NCBI RefSeq assembly: GCF_025628895.1
Contig: NZ_JAOTJC010000008.1
Location: forward strand, 62,001-126,000
Length of the DNA stretch: 64,000 nt
Reading direction: 5' to 3'
DNA from: Alteromonas salexigens
Lineage (GTDB): Bacteria; Pseudomonadota; Gammaproteobacteria; Enterobacterales; Alteromonadaceae
In this document: piece after piece, positions 36,354 through 46,414 of the stretch
Layout of the letters: each line of letters begins with the position of its first letter
How positions within the stretch are numbered: position 1 is the stretch's first letter
Program-made: the position numbers and the translations under genes
Notes under the pieces: model-generated
Database searches by the model: none
What the model was told of the DNA's origin: nothing
Seen by the model: the letters and a program-made list of their open reading frames with translations, nothing else

Positions 36354-39043
36354 GGTATGGTGATATCTTCAAGTTGATCGAGTTTAAACAGGATTTGTTT
36401 TTTCAACGCTACCTGCTGGTCTTGGTTTAATGGTTTGCCAGCGTCATTGCTGACGATAAAAATATCTTCTGCGCGTTCGCCAATGGTCGAGACCTTCGCC
36501 AGCCGCAGCGTCACGTTACAGTCGACAAAGGCGTGACCCACCTTGGCGAGGATCCCGGGCGCGTCCAGTGCTTCCAGCTCTATCAGTGTAGCTTCATCCC
36601 CCACAGTAAAAAACCGTATTTTGGTGGGGACATCCAGCTGACGCATCTGGCGGGGGAGTTTGCGCCGATTGTCATGGGCCCGGCCTGGCTTCTCCAGCTG
36701 ATCGTGGATGGCCTTCAACAACGTTTGAATTCGGGACGAGGACAAGCGCTCGCCGTCGTTTTCAAGCACCAACAAGCTATCAAAGACATAACCGTCTTTG
36801 GTAACGGTCACGTGGGCGTCATGAATAGAGCAGTTCCGGCTATCCAGCACTGAGGCCACCTGCGCGAATAACGCTTTACGATCTTTGCCATAAATCAGAA
36901 CTTCGGTGCCGCCTTTGGCGCTATTATCATTCGCCGTGACCAGCAGCCGGGTGTCCTCGCTATCCATCCAGTCCATCTGCGCGCGAATAATCTCCTGGGT
37001 ATGCCAGGCAATCTGGGCGGGCTTAAAGCGCACAAAATAATCGTCATCCAACCTTGCCCACAGCGCATCGACGGCACCCATATCCAGGCCGTACTCAGTG
37101 ATCATCTGGCGGCTCTGATGTTTGTGCATATCCACCCGCTCATTCAGTGTCACCTGACATCTGAGGCCATTATCCAGCGCCTTTTGTGTCATCAGGTACA
37201 ACTCACGCAACAGGGAGGCTTTCCAGTCGTTCCAGAGGTTGTCGTTGGTGGCGCGAATATCGGCAAGGGTCAGCGCGTACAATAAATTCAGATGGGTGTG
37301 ACTGCGCATCTCGCTGGCAAATTCATTGATCACATCCGGATCGTAAATATCACGGCGCTGCGCCACGACTGACATTAGCAGATGATTTTCAACCAGCCAG
37401 CTTATCAGTTGCGCGTCTTCACTGGGCAAGCCGTGGCGACTACAGAATTTCTCTACATCCTGGGCGCCTAAAGTGGAGTGATCGCCGTCCCGGCCCTTGG
37501 CAATATCATGAAAGATCGCGGCAATATAGAGTATTTCAGGCTTATCAAGATGGCGGCAAATGCGACGACAGCGCGGAAACTCGGTGTTGTCGGGGGAGAA
37601 GTAGTGATTAACATACTTCACCAGTCGATGCGTGTGTTCATCTACCGTGTATGCATGAAACAAATCGAATTGCATCATGCCCACAATGGCGTCCCACTCC
37701 GGCAGGTACGCCTGCAATATGCCATACTGGTGCATGACATCCCATGCGTAGTCGAAAAAGTGCGGGTGACGAAACAGCAGGATTAGCTTATTGCGGCACA
37801 ACTCCCGTTCCACAAAATAGGCGGTTTCAAACTTGCGGTGTGCATCACGTAACTGCCGGATACAGTCTGTTTCCAGCCCTTTAACATCAGGCGTATCGGC
37901 AATCAGCTTTAAAAAATCGAGAATGTCTTCCGGCGTTTCAAACACATTTTCTGTGCGCGGCGCAATCATGCCATCCAGTAAACTGAACTGGCGATTGATG
38001 TGGGTGGTGGATTGTACCGTCTGATTCAGCATGTCATAACGAAAGCGCTGAAGCAGCATTTCGTTCAACTCCGATACCCTGCGCACTACCCGGAAGAAAT
38101 CGCGCATCATGCGCTCTACCGAGACTTTCCCTTCATCACCATAACCCAGCATGCTTGCCACATCTGGCTGGTAATCAAACAGTAAGCGGTTTTCACTGCG
38201 CCCGGCGACCAGATGCAAGGCACAGCGAATTTTCCACAAGTGCATGCGGCAGGTGATGAGTTCACTGTGTTCCTGCTCAGTGAAATATCCATGCCCCACC
38301 AGGTTCCAGCCGTCGTACTCTTTAAAATGTTTCTTGGCCACCCAGCCGATGGACTGGATATCCCGCAAACACCCCGGATTTTCTTTTACATTAGGTTCGA
38401 GGTTGTACGCTGTGCCGTTAAACTTCGCATGCCGGGCCTTCTGTTCATTATACTTAGCAGCAAAAAACGCCTTACTGGTCCAGGTGTTGCGGCCGTTCAC
38501 TTCTTCCCAGAGTTTTTCAAACACTGCTTCACTGCCACTCAGCAACCGGCTCTCGACCAGGTTGGTGGCAATGGTAATGTCATCTTTAGCCAGTTTCACC
38601 GTCTCTTTAATGGTTCTGACTGACTGCCCCACGTCGAGTTTGATATCCCATAACAAGGTAATGAAACGGCCAATCTTTTCTTCGGTTGAAGCGTCAAGTG
38701 AACGCTTACTTACAATAAGCAGATCGATATCGGAATAGGGCTGCAGATGGCCCCGCCCATAGCCGCCCACCGCGCAGAGTGCGAGGTCGGGGTGTTCTGT
38801 CAGACCAAACAAGTCCCACAGGTGGCAAAGCAGGGCATCAACAAACTGTGCGCGACCGGTCACCAGTTGATTAACCGGCGTGGTATCGAAGGCGTCCTGG
38901 AGCCACTGGTAACTGTCGCCTACGCACTGCTTGATAGTGGCCAGGTCATCGACGCTTTCGATGGTATCAATATGTTGAATCAGAGGTTGCAGAGTCAAAT
39001 CAGGCCCTTCGCACAAATGTCGTAAAAAACCGACAGGCACCAT
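36350..39043 (-). CDS. glnD: GlnD, bifunctional uridylyltransferase/uridylyl-removing enzyme
   Basis: 897 residues: nucleotidyltransferase domain with [17 protein letters not shown] (about 93-109), a GlnD helical domain, an HD domain ([18 protein letters not shown] near 497) and two C-terminal ACT domains (about 711-790 and 820-890). It uridylylates or deuridylylates PII proteins according to glutamine, controlling nitrogen assimilation. A His replaces the Glu usual in GRGEL of the transferase motif, a substitution worth checking; the SDID metal ligands are intact. Order map-glnD-dapD is as in E. coli. Confidence 0.96.
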   Translation of the reverse strand: MVPVGFLRHLCEGPDLTLQPLIQHIDTIESVDDLATIKQCVGDSYQWLQDAFDTTPVNQLVTGRAQFVDALLCHLWDLFGLTEHPDLALCAVGGYGRGHLQPYSDIDLLIVSKRSLDASTEEKIGRFITLLWDIKLDVGQSVRTIKETVKLAKDDITIATNLVESRLLSGSEAVFEKLWEEVNGRNTWTSKAFFAAKYNEQKARHAKFNGTAYNLEPNVKENPGCLRDIQSIGWVAKKHFKEYDGWNLVGHGYFTEQEHSELITCRMHLWKIRCALHLVAGRSENRLLFDYQPDVASMLGYGDEGKVSVERMMRDFFRVVRRVSELNEMLLQRFRYDMLNQTVQSTTHINRQFSLLDGMIAPRTENVFETPEDILDFLKLIADTPDVKGLETDCIRQLRDAHRKFETAYFVERELCRNKLILLFRHPHFFDYAWDVMHQYGILQAYLPEWDAIVGMMQFDLFHAYTVDEHTHRLVKYVNHYFSPDNTEFPRCRRICRHLDKPEILYIAAIFHDIAKGRDGDHSTLGAQDVEKFCSRHGLPSEDAQLISWLVENHLLMSVVAQRRDIYDPDVINEFASEMRSHTHLNLLYALTLADIRATNDNLWNDWKASLLRELYLMTQKALDNGLRCQVTLNERVDMHKHQSRQMITEYGLDMGAVDALWARLDDDYFVRFKPAQIAWHTQEIIRAQMDWMDSEDTRLLVTANDNSAKGGTEVLIYGKDRKALFAQVASVLDSRNCSIHDAHVTVTKDGYVFDSLLVLENDGERLSSSRIQTLLKAIHDQLEKPGRAHDNRRKLPRQMRQLDVPTKIRFFTVGDEATLIELEALDAPGILAKVGHAFVDCNVTLRLAKVSTIGERAEDIFIVSNDAGKPLNQDQQVALKKQILFKLDQLEDITIP

Positions 39044-39169
39044 AGCATGAATTGAAGCAAAATCGCAGTAGGGGAGTTGCGCATACTGACCACAAAAAAG
39101 TGAATAGATATGCCAATAGGTTATAGCGAAGCTGAGCGCTTGCGAGCCGTGGCCCGCAAGCGTAGATGA

Positions 39170-39964
39170 TTAGTCGTGATTAATGACCCGGGGAAGATCT
39201 TCTTCATCGCGCAGAGTGAGGACTTCTACGCCGGTTTCAGTAACCAGCAGCGTGTGTTCCCATTGCGCACTGAGGCTACGATCCTTGGTAACGACCGTCC
39301 ATTGATCCGGCAAAATTTTCGAATAACGTTTTCCCGCATTGACCATGGGCTCTATGGTAAAACACATACCGGGTTTTAATTCGTCACCGGTGCCCGGCTT
39401 GCCATAATGGACAATTTGCGGATCTTCGTGAAACCCAGCGCCAATACCGTGACCGCAGTATTCCCGTACTATTGAATAGTTATGCGACTCCGCGTGAGTC
39501 TGACAGGCATGACCGATATCACCCAGCGTCACGCCAGGTTTAACCAGCTTTATCGCGTTGTACAGTGCTTCCTGGGTAACGCGGATCAGGCGCTCAGCCA
39601 GAATGCTGGGTTTGCCTACCACAAACATTTTCGACGTGTCGCCGTGGTAGCCATCTTTAATTACTGTGACATCAATATTCACGATGTCGCCGTCTTTGAG
39701 CTTTTTATCCGACGGAATGCCATGGCAAATACAATGGTTAACCGAGGTACATATCGATTTAGGGAACGGGGGATGCCCGTAATTCAGCGGCGCAGGGGTT
39801 GCTCCCTGTACGTTAACGATATAATCGTGACACAGCGTGTTGAGTTCGTCAGTGGTTACTCCTTTTTTTACGTAAGGAGTAATCATGGTCAGCACGTCAG
39901 AAGCCAGTTTGCCGGCAACGCGCATCTTCTCTATTTCTTCAGCGGTTTTAATTATGGCAGCCAC
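39170..39964 (-). CDS. map: methionine aminopeptidase, type I
   Basis: 264 residues, the E. coli Map length. The five metal ligands are visible in their usual settings: DGDIVNIDVT (Asp), GYHGDTSKMF (Asp), EYCGHGIGAGFHEDP (His), FTIEPMV (Glu) and QWEHTLLVTETG (Glu). It removes the initiator methionine from nascent proteins. Divergent from rpsB, with a shared upstream region of about 330 bases. First gene of the map-glnD-dapD direction; 126 bases separate it from glnD. Confidence 0.97.
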   Translation of the reverse strand: MAAIIKTAEEIEKMRVAGKLASDVLTMITPYVKKGVTTDELNTLCHDYIVNVQGATPAPLNYGHPPFPKSICTSVNHCICHGIPSDKKLKDGDIVNIDVTVIKDGYHGDTSKMFVVGKPSILAERLIRVTQEALYNAIKLVKPGVTLGDIGHACQTHAESHNYSIVREYCGHGIGAGFHEDPQIVHYGKPGTGDELKPGMCFTIEPMVNAGKRYSKILPDQWTVVTKDRSLSAQWEHTLLVTETGVEVLTLRDEEDLPRVINHD

Positions 39965-40102
39965 TGTTATCCTCTATCTGATCTTATCTACGGTTGCGCG
40001 CAAAGTTAATGCGGCACATGAAATTGCCCGCTATGTTAACGGTTATGGCAGTTTGTGTATAGTCGCAGACCGGTTTCACGGCGGCGACACTGCCGGTAAA
40101 AC

Positions 40103-40140
40103 TTGTGTTAAAGACCCGCTCGTGGTATAAAGCGCCCGCC
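40103..40140 (+). promoter_or_regulatory. growth-rate-type promoter of rpsB-tsf
   Basis: TTGTGT (40103-40108), a 17-base spacer and TATAAA (40126-40131), followed by the GC-rich discriminator GCGCCCGCC. GC-rich discriminators are typical of ribosomal promoters inhibited by ppGpp/DksA. The predicted start near 40138 gives a leader of about 158 nt. Confidence 0.75.
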
Positions 40141-40224
40141 TTGAAAAACTGTACGTACCAGCGGTGCAGTACGGTCACTTTTGAAGGTACGATTATTAAC
40201 TAAAACACACATACACTGTGACTT

Positions 40225-40295
40225 CTTGTCGGGGTGTCCGCGCGGCGGATCGACAAAAAGGGTGTATGGAGGCCTAACCCCAAGAGGAAAATAAA
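40225..40295 (+). promoter_or_regulatory. rpsB leader, predicted S2-binding pseudoknot element
   Basis: TTGTCG (40226-40231) pairs with CGACAA (40251-40256); inside it TCCGC / GCGGA forms a second stem (40237-40249). GGGT (40232-40235) can pair with ACCC (40277-40280) next to the ribosome site AAGAGG (40283-40288), forming a pseudoknot. In E. coli the rpsB leader is a conserved structured element through which S2 represses rpsB-tsf translation; the layout here is consistent. Confidence 0.65.
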
Positions 40296-41027
40296 ATGGC
40301 TAACGTTTCTATGCGTGACATGCTGAAAGCCGGTGTGCATTTCGGTCACCAAACCCGTTACTGGAACCCAAAGATGAAGCCTTATATCTTTGGTGCTCGT
40401 AATAAAGTTCATATCATTAACCTTGAAAAGACAGTACCTCTGTTCAATGACGCATTGAACTACATGTCTGGCGTTGCTGCTAAGAAAGGTAAAATTCTTT
40501 TCGTAGGTACTAAGCGCGCTGCCGGTGATGCTGTGAAAGAAGCTGCACAGAAATGTGACCAGTTCTATGTAAACAAGCGTTGGTTAGGCGGTATGCTGAC
40601 AAACTGGAAAACAGTTCGTCAGTCTATCAAGCGTCTGAAAGATCTTGAGCAGAAAAGTCAGGACGGTACGTTCGAAAAGCTGACCAAGAAAGAAGCGCTG
40701 ATGCTGCAACGCGAAATGGCCAAGCTGGAAAACAGCCTGGGCGGTATTAAAGATATGGGCGGTCTGCCTGACGCAATCTTTGTTATCGATGCCGATCACG
40801 AGCACATTGCAGTTACTGAAGCACGCAACCTGGGTATCCCGGTTGTAGGTGTTGTTGATACCAACTCAAACCCAGATGGCGTTGACTACATCATTCCAGG
40901 TAACGATGACGCGATCCGCGCTATCCAGCTTTACCTGGCTGCGGCAGCAGATGCTGTAAACAGCGGTCGCGAAAGCAATCTGGAAGTACAAGCTGAACAA
41001 GACGACTTCGTAGAAGCGGCTGAGTAA
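40296..41027 (+). CDS. rpsB: 30S ribosomal protein S2
   Basis: 243 residues, with the S2 hallmarks [20 protein letters not shown] near the N-terminus, [14 protein letters not shown] near 93 and [19 protein letters not shown] near 157. S2 is a late-assembling 30S protein needed for initiation. Codon use is strongly biased toward common codons, as for highly expressed genes. Transcribed with tsf, from which it is separated by about 124 bases holding a hairpin pair; preceded by a structured leader. Confidence 0.99.
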   Translation: MANVSMRDMLKAGVHFGHQTRYWNPKMKPYIFGARNKVHIINLEKTVPLFNDALNYMSGVAAKKGKILFVGTKRAAGDAVKEAAQKCDQFYVNKRWLGGMLTNWKTVRQSIKRLKDLEQKSQDGTFEKLTKKEALMLQREMAKLENSLGGIKDMGGLPDAIFVIDADHEHIAVTEARNLGIPVVGVVDTNSNPDGVDYIIPGNDDAIRAIQLYLAAAADAVNSGRESNLEVQAEQDDFVEAAE

Positions 41028-41040
41028 GCAATTAAACACC

Positions 41041-41117
41041 GGTAGCGAGGTAGCAAGCTAAGGCTGACACCTTCGCTACTCGAACGTGTTTGAAGGGGCG
41101 GCTTCGCCCCTTTTCCT
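41041..41117 (+). terminator. attenuator-like hairpins between rpsB and tsf
   Basis: A first inverted repeat GTAGCGA ... TTCGCTAC (41043-41079) is followed by the GC-rich hairpin AAGGGGCG-GCTT-CGCCCCTT (41093-41112) with a short T-rich tail. It would let only part of the transcripts reach tsf, as known for the E. coli rpsB-tsf intergenic attenuator. Confidence 0.7.
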
Positions 41118-41151
41118 ATCTAATTTAAATTTAATGCTGAGGAATTGAAAA

Positions 41152-42024
41152 ATGGCAGTGACTGCAGCACTAGTTAAAGAACTGCGTGAGCGCACAGGCG
41201 CAGGCATGCTGGACTGTAAAAAAGCGCTGGTTGAGACCGATGGTGACGTTGAACAAGCCATTGAGAACATGCGTAAATCTGGCCAGGCAAAAGCCGCTAA
41301 AAAAGCAGGCCGTATTGCCGCTGAAGGCGTTATCCTGACTAAAGTGTCTGGTAACCGCGCGACCATGCTGGAACTGAACTGTGAAACTGATTTCGTTGCT
41401 CGCGACGACAGCTTCCTGAAGTTTGGTAACCAACTGCTGGACGTAGCCGCAGAAAACAACATCAACGACATGGACGCACTGAACGACGCTGAAATTGAAG
41501 GCGGCAAAGTCGCTGAAGTGCGTGAAGCACTGGTAGCGAAAATCGGTGAAAACATTGCGCCTCGCCGCGTGATCAATGTTGAAGGCGACAACCTGGGTGC
41601 ATACGTGCACGGTGGCCGCATTGGTGTTATCACCATCCTGAGTGGCGGTGACGAAGAGCTGGCTAAAGACGTTGCAATGCACGTTGCTGCTGCCAGCCCA
41701 CAGTTTGTTAAGCCAGAAAATGTGCCTGCAGAAGTGGTCGAGAAGGAAAAAGAAATCCAAATCGAAATCGCTATGCAATCAGGCAAGCCAGCAGAAATTG
41801 CTGAGAAAATGGTTGCCGGCCGCATGAAGAAATTCACTGGCGAAGTCAGCCTGACAGGTCAGCCTTTCGTTAAAGATCCTTCTATTAGCGTGGCTGAACT
41901 GCTGAAAAACAACAGTGCAGACGTAATCAACTTTATCCGCTTTGAAGTGGGTGAAGGCATCGAGAAGAAGTCTGAAGACTTTGCAGCAGAAGTTGCAGCA
42001 CAGATGGAAGCGGCCAAGAAATAA
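41152..42024 (+). CDS. tsf: elongation factor Ts
   Basis: 290 residues. It begins with the UBA-like domain [19 protein letters not shown], then [16 protein letters not shown] (about 64-79), the segment inserted into EF-Tu, and the C-terminal module [11 protein letters not shown]. It catalyses GDP exchange on EF-Tu. Highly expressed codon pattern. RBS GAGG at about 41140. Ends before a UUCG-capped terminator. Confidence 0.99.
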   Translation: MAVTAALVKELRERTGAGMLDCKKALVETDGDVEQAIENMRKSGQAKAAKKAGRIAAEGVILTKVSGNRATMLELNCETDFVARDDSFLKFGNQLLDVAAENNINDMDALNDAEIEGGKVAEVREALVAKIGENIAPRRVINVEGDNLGAYVHGGRIGVITILSGGDEELAKDVAMHVAAASPQFVKPENVPAEVVEKEKEIQIEIAMQSGKPAEIAEKMVAGRMKKFTGEVSLTGQPFVKDPSISVAELLKNNSADVINFIRFEVGEGIEKKSEDFAAEVAAQMEAAKK

Positions 42025-42070
42025 TTGGGCGTTTGACTTTTGCTATCTGTGATAGTCGGATACACTACGA

Positions 42071-42094
42071 GCACCTCTTCGGAGGTGCTTTTTT
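42071..42094 (+). terminator. rho-independent terminator after tsf
   Basis: GCACCTC-TTCG-GAGGTGC followed by TTTTTT: a 7-pair stem closed by C-G around a UUCG tetraloop. It separates rpsB-tsf from the pyrH unit. Confidence 0.92.
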
Positions 42095-42212
42095 ATAAGC
42101 CGGCGCATGACCTGAAAATCCAGCCAAAGCGCGGTCAGAGAACGAGCCGGTTTGTCATATGTTTCCTGGCAGAGACATACGACAAGCCGAGTTCATGAGG
42201 ACATATCGAACA

Positions 42213-42953
42213 ATGAGTATCACACCGAAATCTGCATACCGACGCATTTTATTAAAGCTGAGTGGCGAAGCGCTTATGGGCGAAGAAGGCTTTGGTATTG
42301 ATCCGAAAGTGCTCGATCGCATGGCGCAGGAAATCAAAGAACTGGTTGAACTGGGTGTGCAGGTTGGCCTGGTAATTGGCGGCGGTAACCTGTTCCGCGG
42401 CGAAGGGCTGGCTAAAGCCGGCATGAACCGTGTAGTAGGTGACCACATGGGCATGTTGGCTACGGTAATGAACGGCCTCGCTATGCGCGACGCCCTGCAT
42501 CGCGCGTTTGTGAATGCCCGTCTGATGTCAGCCATTCCGCTGAACGGCGTGTGTGACGCTTACAACTGGGCAGAAGCCATTAGCTTGCTGAAGTCGGGCC
42601 GGGTGGTTATCTTTGCTGCCGGAACTGGCAACCCGTTCTTTACCACTGACTCAGCCGCCTGTCTGCGCGGTATTGAAATTGAAGCTGATGCCGTGCTTAA
42701 AGCCACTAAGGTTGACGGCGTTTACAGTGACGATCCGGTGAAAAACCCCGAGGCGACATTGTACGAGACACTGACTTATCAGGAAGTGCTGGAAAAAGAG
42801 CTGAAGGTCATGGACTTATCCGCGTTTACGCTGGCCAGAGACCACAGCCTCCCTATTCGTGTATTTAACATGAATAAACCAGGCTGCCTGAAACGGGTAG
42901 TAATGGGTGATAAAGAAGGCACCCTGATTGATCACGCTGAAAGCATTAATTAA
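42213..42953 (+). CDS. pyrH: UMP kinase
   Basis: 246 residues from ATG at 42213 ([21 protein letters not shown]), close to the usual 240; an in-frame start at 42159 adds 18 unconserved residues. Motifs: [10 protein letters not shown] near 14, [12 protein letters not shown] near 53-64, and [20 protein letters not shown] near 136-155, all typical of the amino acid kinase-fold UMP kinase. It phosphorylates UMP to UDP. First gene of the pyrH-frr-uppS-cdsA-dxr-rseP-bamA-skp run. Confidence 0.97.
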   Translation: MSITPKSAYRRILLKLSGEALMGEEGFGIDPKVLDRMAQEIKELVELGVQVGLVIGGGNLFRGEGLAKAGMNRVVGDHMGMLATVMNGLAMRDALHRAFVNARLMSAIPLNGVCDAYNWAEAISLLKSGRVVIFAAGTGNPFFTTDSAACLRGIEIEADAVLKATKVDGVYSDDPVKNPEATLYETLTYQEVLEKELKVMDLSAFTLARDHSLPIRVFNMNKPGCLKRVVMGDKEGTLIDHAESIN

Positions 42954-42970
42954 GAGATAGGAATCTAACT

Positions 42971-43528
42971 GTGATTAACGAAATTGAAAAAGATGCGCAA
43001 GAGCGCATGGACAAAAGCATTGCTGCACTACGTGGGCAGATGAGCAAAATTCGCACTGGCCGCGCGCACCCCAGCCTGCTGGATGGCATTATGGTGCCTT
43101 ACTATGGCGTGGACACTCCATTGAAGCAGGTCGCCAACGTGGTTGCAGAAGACAGCCGTACGCTGGCGCTGACTGTGTTCGATAAGAGTGCAATTCAGGC
43201 TGTTGAGAAAGCCATTATGCAGGCCGACCTGGGTCTGAACCCAATGAGTGCCGGCGCAGCCATTCGTATTCCGCTGCCGCCACTGACGGAAGAGCGTCGT
43301 AAAGACCTTATCCGCGTAGTACGTAATGAAGCAGAGCAGGGACGGGTTGCCATTCGGAATATCCGCCGTGACGCAAATAGCGACATTAAAGAGCTGCTGA
43401 AAGAGAAAGAAATCAGTGAAGACGAAAGCCGCGCTGCTGAAGAGAATATTCAGACGCTGACGGATGGCTTTATCAAGAAAGTTGATGCCATGCTTGCTGA
43501 TAAAGAAAAAGAACTCATGGAAGTATAA
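42971..43528 (+). CDS. frr: ribosome recycling factor
   Basis: 185 residues, the standard RRF size. N-terminal [31 protein letters not shown] and the C-terminal helical bundle end in DKEKELMEV. Start GTG at 42971. With EF-G it splits the post-termination ribosome. It lies 17 bases after pyrH, as in most bacteria. Confidence 0.98.
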   Translation: MINEIEKDAQERMDKSIAALRGQMSKIRTGRAHPSLLDGIMVPYYGVDTPLKQVANVVAEDSRTLALTVFDKSAIQAVEKAIMQADLGLNPMSAGAAIRIPLPPLTEERRKDLIRVVRNEAEQGRVAIRNIRRDANSDIKELLKEKEISEDESRAAEENIQTLTDGFIKKVDAMLADKEKELMEV

Positions 43529-43536
43529 GAGCCGGC

Positions 43537-44316
43537 ATGATTGGAAAGCGGTCAAGCCAGAAAACGGCAAAAACTGAGGAGCCGGACAATACGGCCGGCC
43601 CTCAGCACGTGGCTATCATTATGGATGGCAACGGTCGTTGGGCGCAAAAGAAAGGGAAAATTCGTACTTTCGGCCACAAGGCCGGCGTAGAATCGGTGCG
43701 GGCAGGGGTGCGATTTGCGCGCCGCGCCGGCATTAAATCACTTACCCTGTTCGCCTTTTCCAGTGAAAACTGGAAGCGCCCCGAGGAAGAGGTCAGCGTA
43801 CTGATGGAACTGTTCAACCTGGTGTTGAACAGTGAAGCCAAACGTCTGCACAAGAACGGGGTGCGCCTTAAGGTGATTGGCGATGTGGAGGCCTTCGACA
43901 GCAAGCTGGTGGATAAAATCCGCAAGGCCGAAGCCATGACCGCCGATAATCACGACCTCGTGTTGAATATTGCTGCCAACTACGGTGGCCGCTGGGACAT
44001 TGTTAACGCCGCACAGTCGGTAGCCCAGTCGGTGGCCGAGGGTGAACTCAATATCTCAGATATTAATGAAAATATATTCAACCGCTACACCTCTACTGCA
44101 GATCTTCCCGAGCTGGACCTACTAATCCGAACCGGTGGCGAGCACCGCATCAGTAACTTCTTACTGTGGCAGTGTGCGTATGCCGAACTCTATTTTACCG
44201 ACGTTCTCTGGCCAGACTTTAACGAAGATGTATTCCAACAGGCAGTTGATGATTATAAAATTCGTCAACGTCGGTTTGGTCTGACCGGTGAACAGGTCAC
44301 CACAGCGAGTCGCTGA
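43537..44316 (+). CDS. uppS: undecaprenyl diphosphate synthase
   Basis: 259 residues with [20 protein letters not shown] near 24-43 (catalytic Asp30), [11 protein letters not shown] near 81 and the C-terminal [22 protein letters not shown]. It is a cis-prenyltransferase that makes undecaprenyl diphosphate, the carrier for peptidoglycan and for the WecA-type reaction encoded upstream in this window. It lies 8 bases after frr. The N-terminal ~20 residues are a polar extension of variable length. Confidence 0.97.
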   Translation: MIGKRSSQKTAKTEEPDNTAGPQHVAIIMDGNGRWAQKKGKIRTFGHKAGVESVRAGVRFARRAGIKSLTLFAFSSENWKRPEEEVSVLMELFNLVLNSEAKRLHKNGVRLKVIGDVEAFDSKLVDKIRKAEAMTADNHDLVLNIAANYGGRWDIVNAAQSVAQSVAEGELNISDINENIFNRYTSTADLPELDLLIRTGGEHRISNFLLWQCAYAELYFTDVLWPDFNEDVFQQAVDDYKIRQRRFGLTGEQVTTASR

Positions 44317-44368
44317 TTCCTGTGCTTAGGTACAACACAGGCCTGAAGACAGGAGCTAACAGTCTATT

Positions 44369-45232
44369 ATGCTAAAACAACGAATTATAACAGCATTGAT
44401 ACTCGCGCCCGCGGCGCTGATTGCCATTTTGTTTCTGCCGATCGTATGGTTTCAGATTGCCATCGCCGGAGTAGTGGCGTTAGGCGGCTACGAATGGGCC
44501 AATATGTCAGGCATGCGCGAGCGGCCTAAGAAAATCATGTATATGATTGCCACCTTTGTCATCTGTGTACTGATGTCACTGGCGGTGGATACCACCATGA
44601 TTTGGCACCAGGGACAATTGCACTGGTTCTTCCACACAATTCTGACCGTATCTATCGTATGGTGGGCCGCGTCGTTGATCATGGTGCTGGCGTATCCTAA
44701 ATACACACGCTTCTGGAAGAACAGTCGCAGTGTGCGTACCTTGTTCGGATTCCTTACGCTGGTCCCTACCTGGGTGGGCGTGGTTGCCCTGCGCACCAGT
44801 TTATACGATGTTGACCCTACCTATGGCGCGTCGCTGATTTTTTATGTATTGGGTATCGTATGGGCAGCGGATATTGGCGCATTCTTTGTGGGTGTGAAAT
44901 TCGGTCGTCACAAGTTACGTCCGAACGTGTCGCCGGGCAAATCGCTGGAAGGCTTGCTGGGCGGTATCGCCGCCTCATTTGCCATCATTGCCTTCGCGGC
45001 GCTGCACTATCAGGTTGAGCCCTCTAGAATCTGGTTGCACATGTTAATTGGTGGCGTGACCGTAGCCGTATCGGCTTTGGGAGACCTCAATGAAAGTATG
45101 CTCAAGCGCTGCGCCGGCATTAAAGACAGTGGTCGCATTCTGCCGGGCCACGGCGGCGTATTGGATCGCATTGACAGCCTCACCGCGGCATTTCCTGTAT
45201 TTGCGTTTTGTTACGTTACCTGGATGGCTTAG
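44369..45232 (+). CDS. cdsA: phosphatidate cytidylyltransferase
   Basis: A 287-residue polytopic membrane protein with the CDP-diglyceride synthetase signature near the C-terminus (SALGDLNESMLKRCAGIKDSG followed by PGHGGVLDRIDSL). It makes CDP-diacylglycerol, the precursor of all glycerophospholipids. About eight transmembrane helices. It ends with TAG directly before the ATG of dxr. Confidence 0.97.
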   Translation: MLKQRIITALILAPAALIAILFLPIVWFQIAIAGVVALGGYEWANMSGMRERPKKIMYMIATFVICVLMSLAVDTTMIWHQGQLHWFFHTILTVSIVWWAASLIMVLAYPKYTRFWKNSRSVRTLFGFLTLVPTWVGVVALRTSLYDVDPTYGASLIFYVLGIVWAADIGAFFVGVKFGRHKLRPNVSPGKSLEGLLGGIAASFAIIAFAALHYQVEPSRIWLHMLIGGVTVAVSALGDLNESMLKRCAGIKDSGRILPGHGGVLDRIDSLTAAFPVFAFCYVTWMA

Positions 45233-46414
45233 ATGCAGACAGTAACGGTATTAGGCGCCACCGGCTCAATCGGTTGTAACACGCTGGATGTGATTGCCAG
45301 ACACCCGGATGCGTACCGGGTCTTCGCAATTACCGGGCATAGTCAGTTAGAACTTCTTATGCAGCAAGCTAAGGTCTGCTCCCCCCGTTACGTTGTACTT
45401 GCTGACGAATCTCGTTACCAAGAAGCCAAAGCGCTGGCCAGCGAGTACGGCGTGACCGCTGATATCTTGTGTGGACCCGCTGCGCTGGAAGATGTAGCCA
45501 GTGCCGGGGAAGTGGATATTGTCATGGCGGCCATTGTCGGCGGGGCGGGTTTATTGCCCACGCTGGCGGCAGTAAAAGCCGCAAAGAAAGTACTGCTTGC
45601 TAACAAAGAAGCGCTGGTGATGTCCGGCGCACTTTTCATTGACGCTGCCCGGCAGTCCGGTGCTTCGATACTGCCTATCGACAGCGAGCACAATGCAATT
45701 TTTCAGTGCTTGCCACAAGATTTTAACTACGGCGACCTGGCCGGCTCGGGTATTCATAGCATTTTACTCACCGGCTCCGGTGGACCATTCCGCACCCGTG
45801 ATCTGTCTACGTTCGCCGATATCTCAGTAGAGGAAGCCTGCAGTCACCCGAACTGGGATATGGGACGCAAAATTACTGTTGATTCAGCGACCATGATGAA
45901 CAAAGGGCTGGAGTTTATCGAGGCCTGCTGGCTGTTTGGACTGGCTACTGAGGATATTACCGTAGTATTGCACCCACAAAGCACCATTCACTCTATGGTG
46001 CAGTATGTTGATGGCTCGGTCATTGCGCAGTTAGGCCATCCGGATATGCGCACGCCCATCGCTTATGGACTGGCGTGGCCAGAGCGCATCGAAGCAGGGG
46101 TGGCACCCCTTGATTTCAGTCAGTTGGCCGACCTTACCTTTGACACACCGTGCCCAGAGCGTTATCCGAACCTCCAACTGGCCATTGATGCCTGTAAAGA
46201 AGGTCAGGCCGCCACCACCCGTTTAAATGCGGCTAATGAAGTGGCAGTAGAAGCCTTCCTGAACGGGGCTATCCGGTTTACCGACATCGCGCGTGTCAAT
46301 CAGGACACCCTCAATAAAATGGAACCTCTGACGGTAAGTTCACTCCAACAGATCCTTGAACAGGATCGCGCCGCACGGGAAGTGGCCCAACAGATTACCC
46401 GAGGTTTAACATAG
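45233..46414 (+). CDS. dxr: 1-deoxy-D-xylulose 5-phosphate reductoisomerase
   Basis: 393 residues. NADPH-binding GATGSIGCNTLDV (about 8-20), LLANKEALVMSG near 121 and the substrate loop ILPIDSEHNAIFQC near 145 with catalytic acidic residues; NWDMGRKITVDSATMMNKGLE near 204. Makes 2-C-methyl-D-erythritol 4-phosphate in isoprenoid synthesis, feeding uppS upstream. It begins directly after the cdsA stop; its stop overlaps the GTG of rseP. Confidence 0.98.
   Translation: MQTVTVLGATGSIGCNTLDVIARHPDAYRVFAITGHSQLELLMQQAKVCSPRYVVLADESRYQEAKALASEYGVTADILCGPAALEDVASAGEVDIVMAAIVGGAGLLPTLAAVKAAKKVLLANKEALVMSGALFIDAARQSGASILPIDSEHNAIFQCLPQDFNYGDLAGSGIHSILLTGSGGPFRTRDLSTFADISVEEACSHPNWDMGRKITVDSATMMNKGLEFIEACWLFGLATEDITVVLHPQSTIHSMVQYVDGSVIAQLGHPDMRTPIAYGLAWPERIEAGVAPLDFSQLADLTFDTPCPERYPNLQLAIDACKEGQAATTRLNAANEVAVEAFLNGAIRFTDIARVNQDTLNKMEPLTVSSLQQILEQDRAAREVAQQITRGLT

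Noticed and set aside
41076..41837. 253-codon minus-strand ORF opposite tsf
   Set aside because: Ser/Ala-rich shadow produced by the codon bias of tsf, which is unmistakable on the plus strand.
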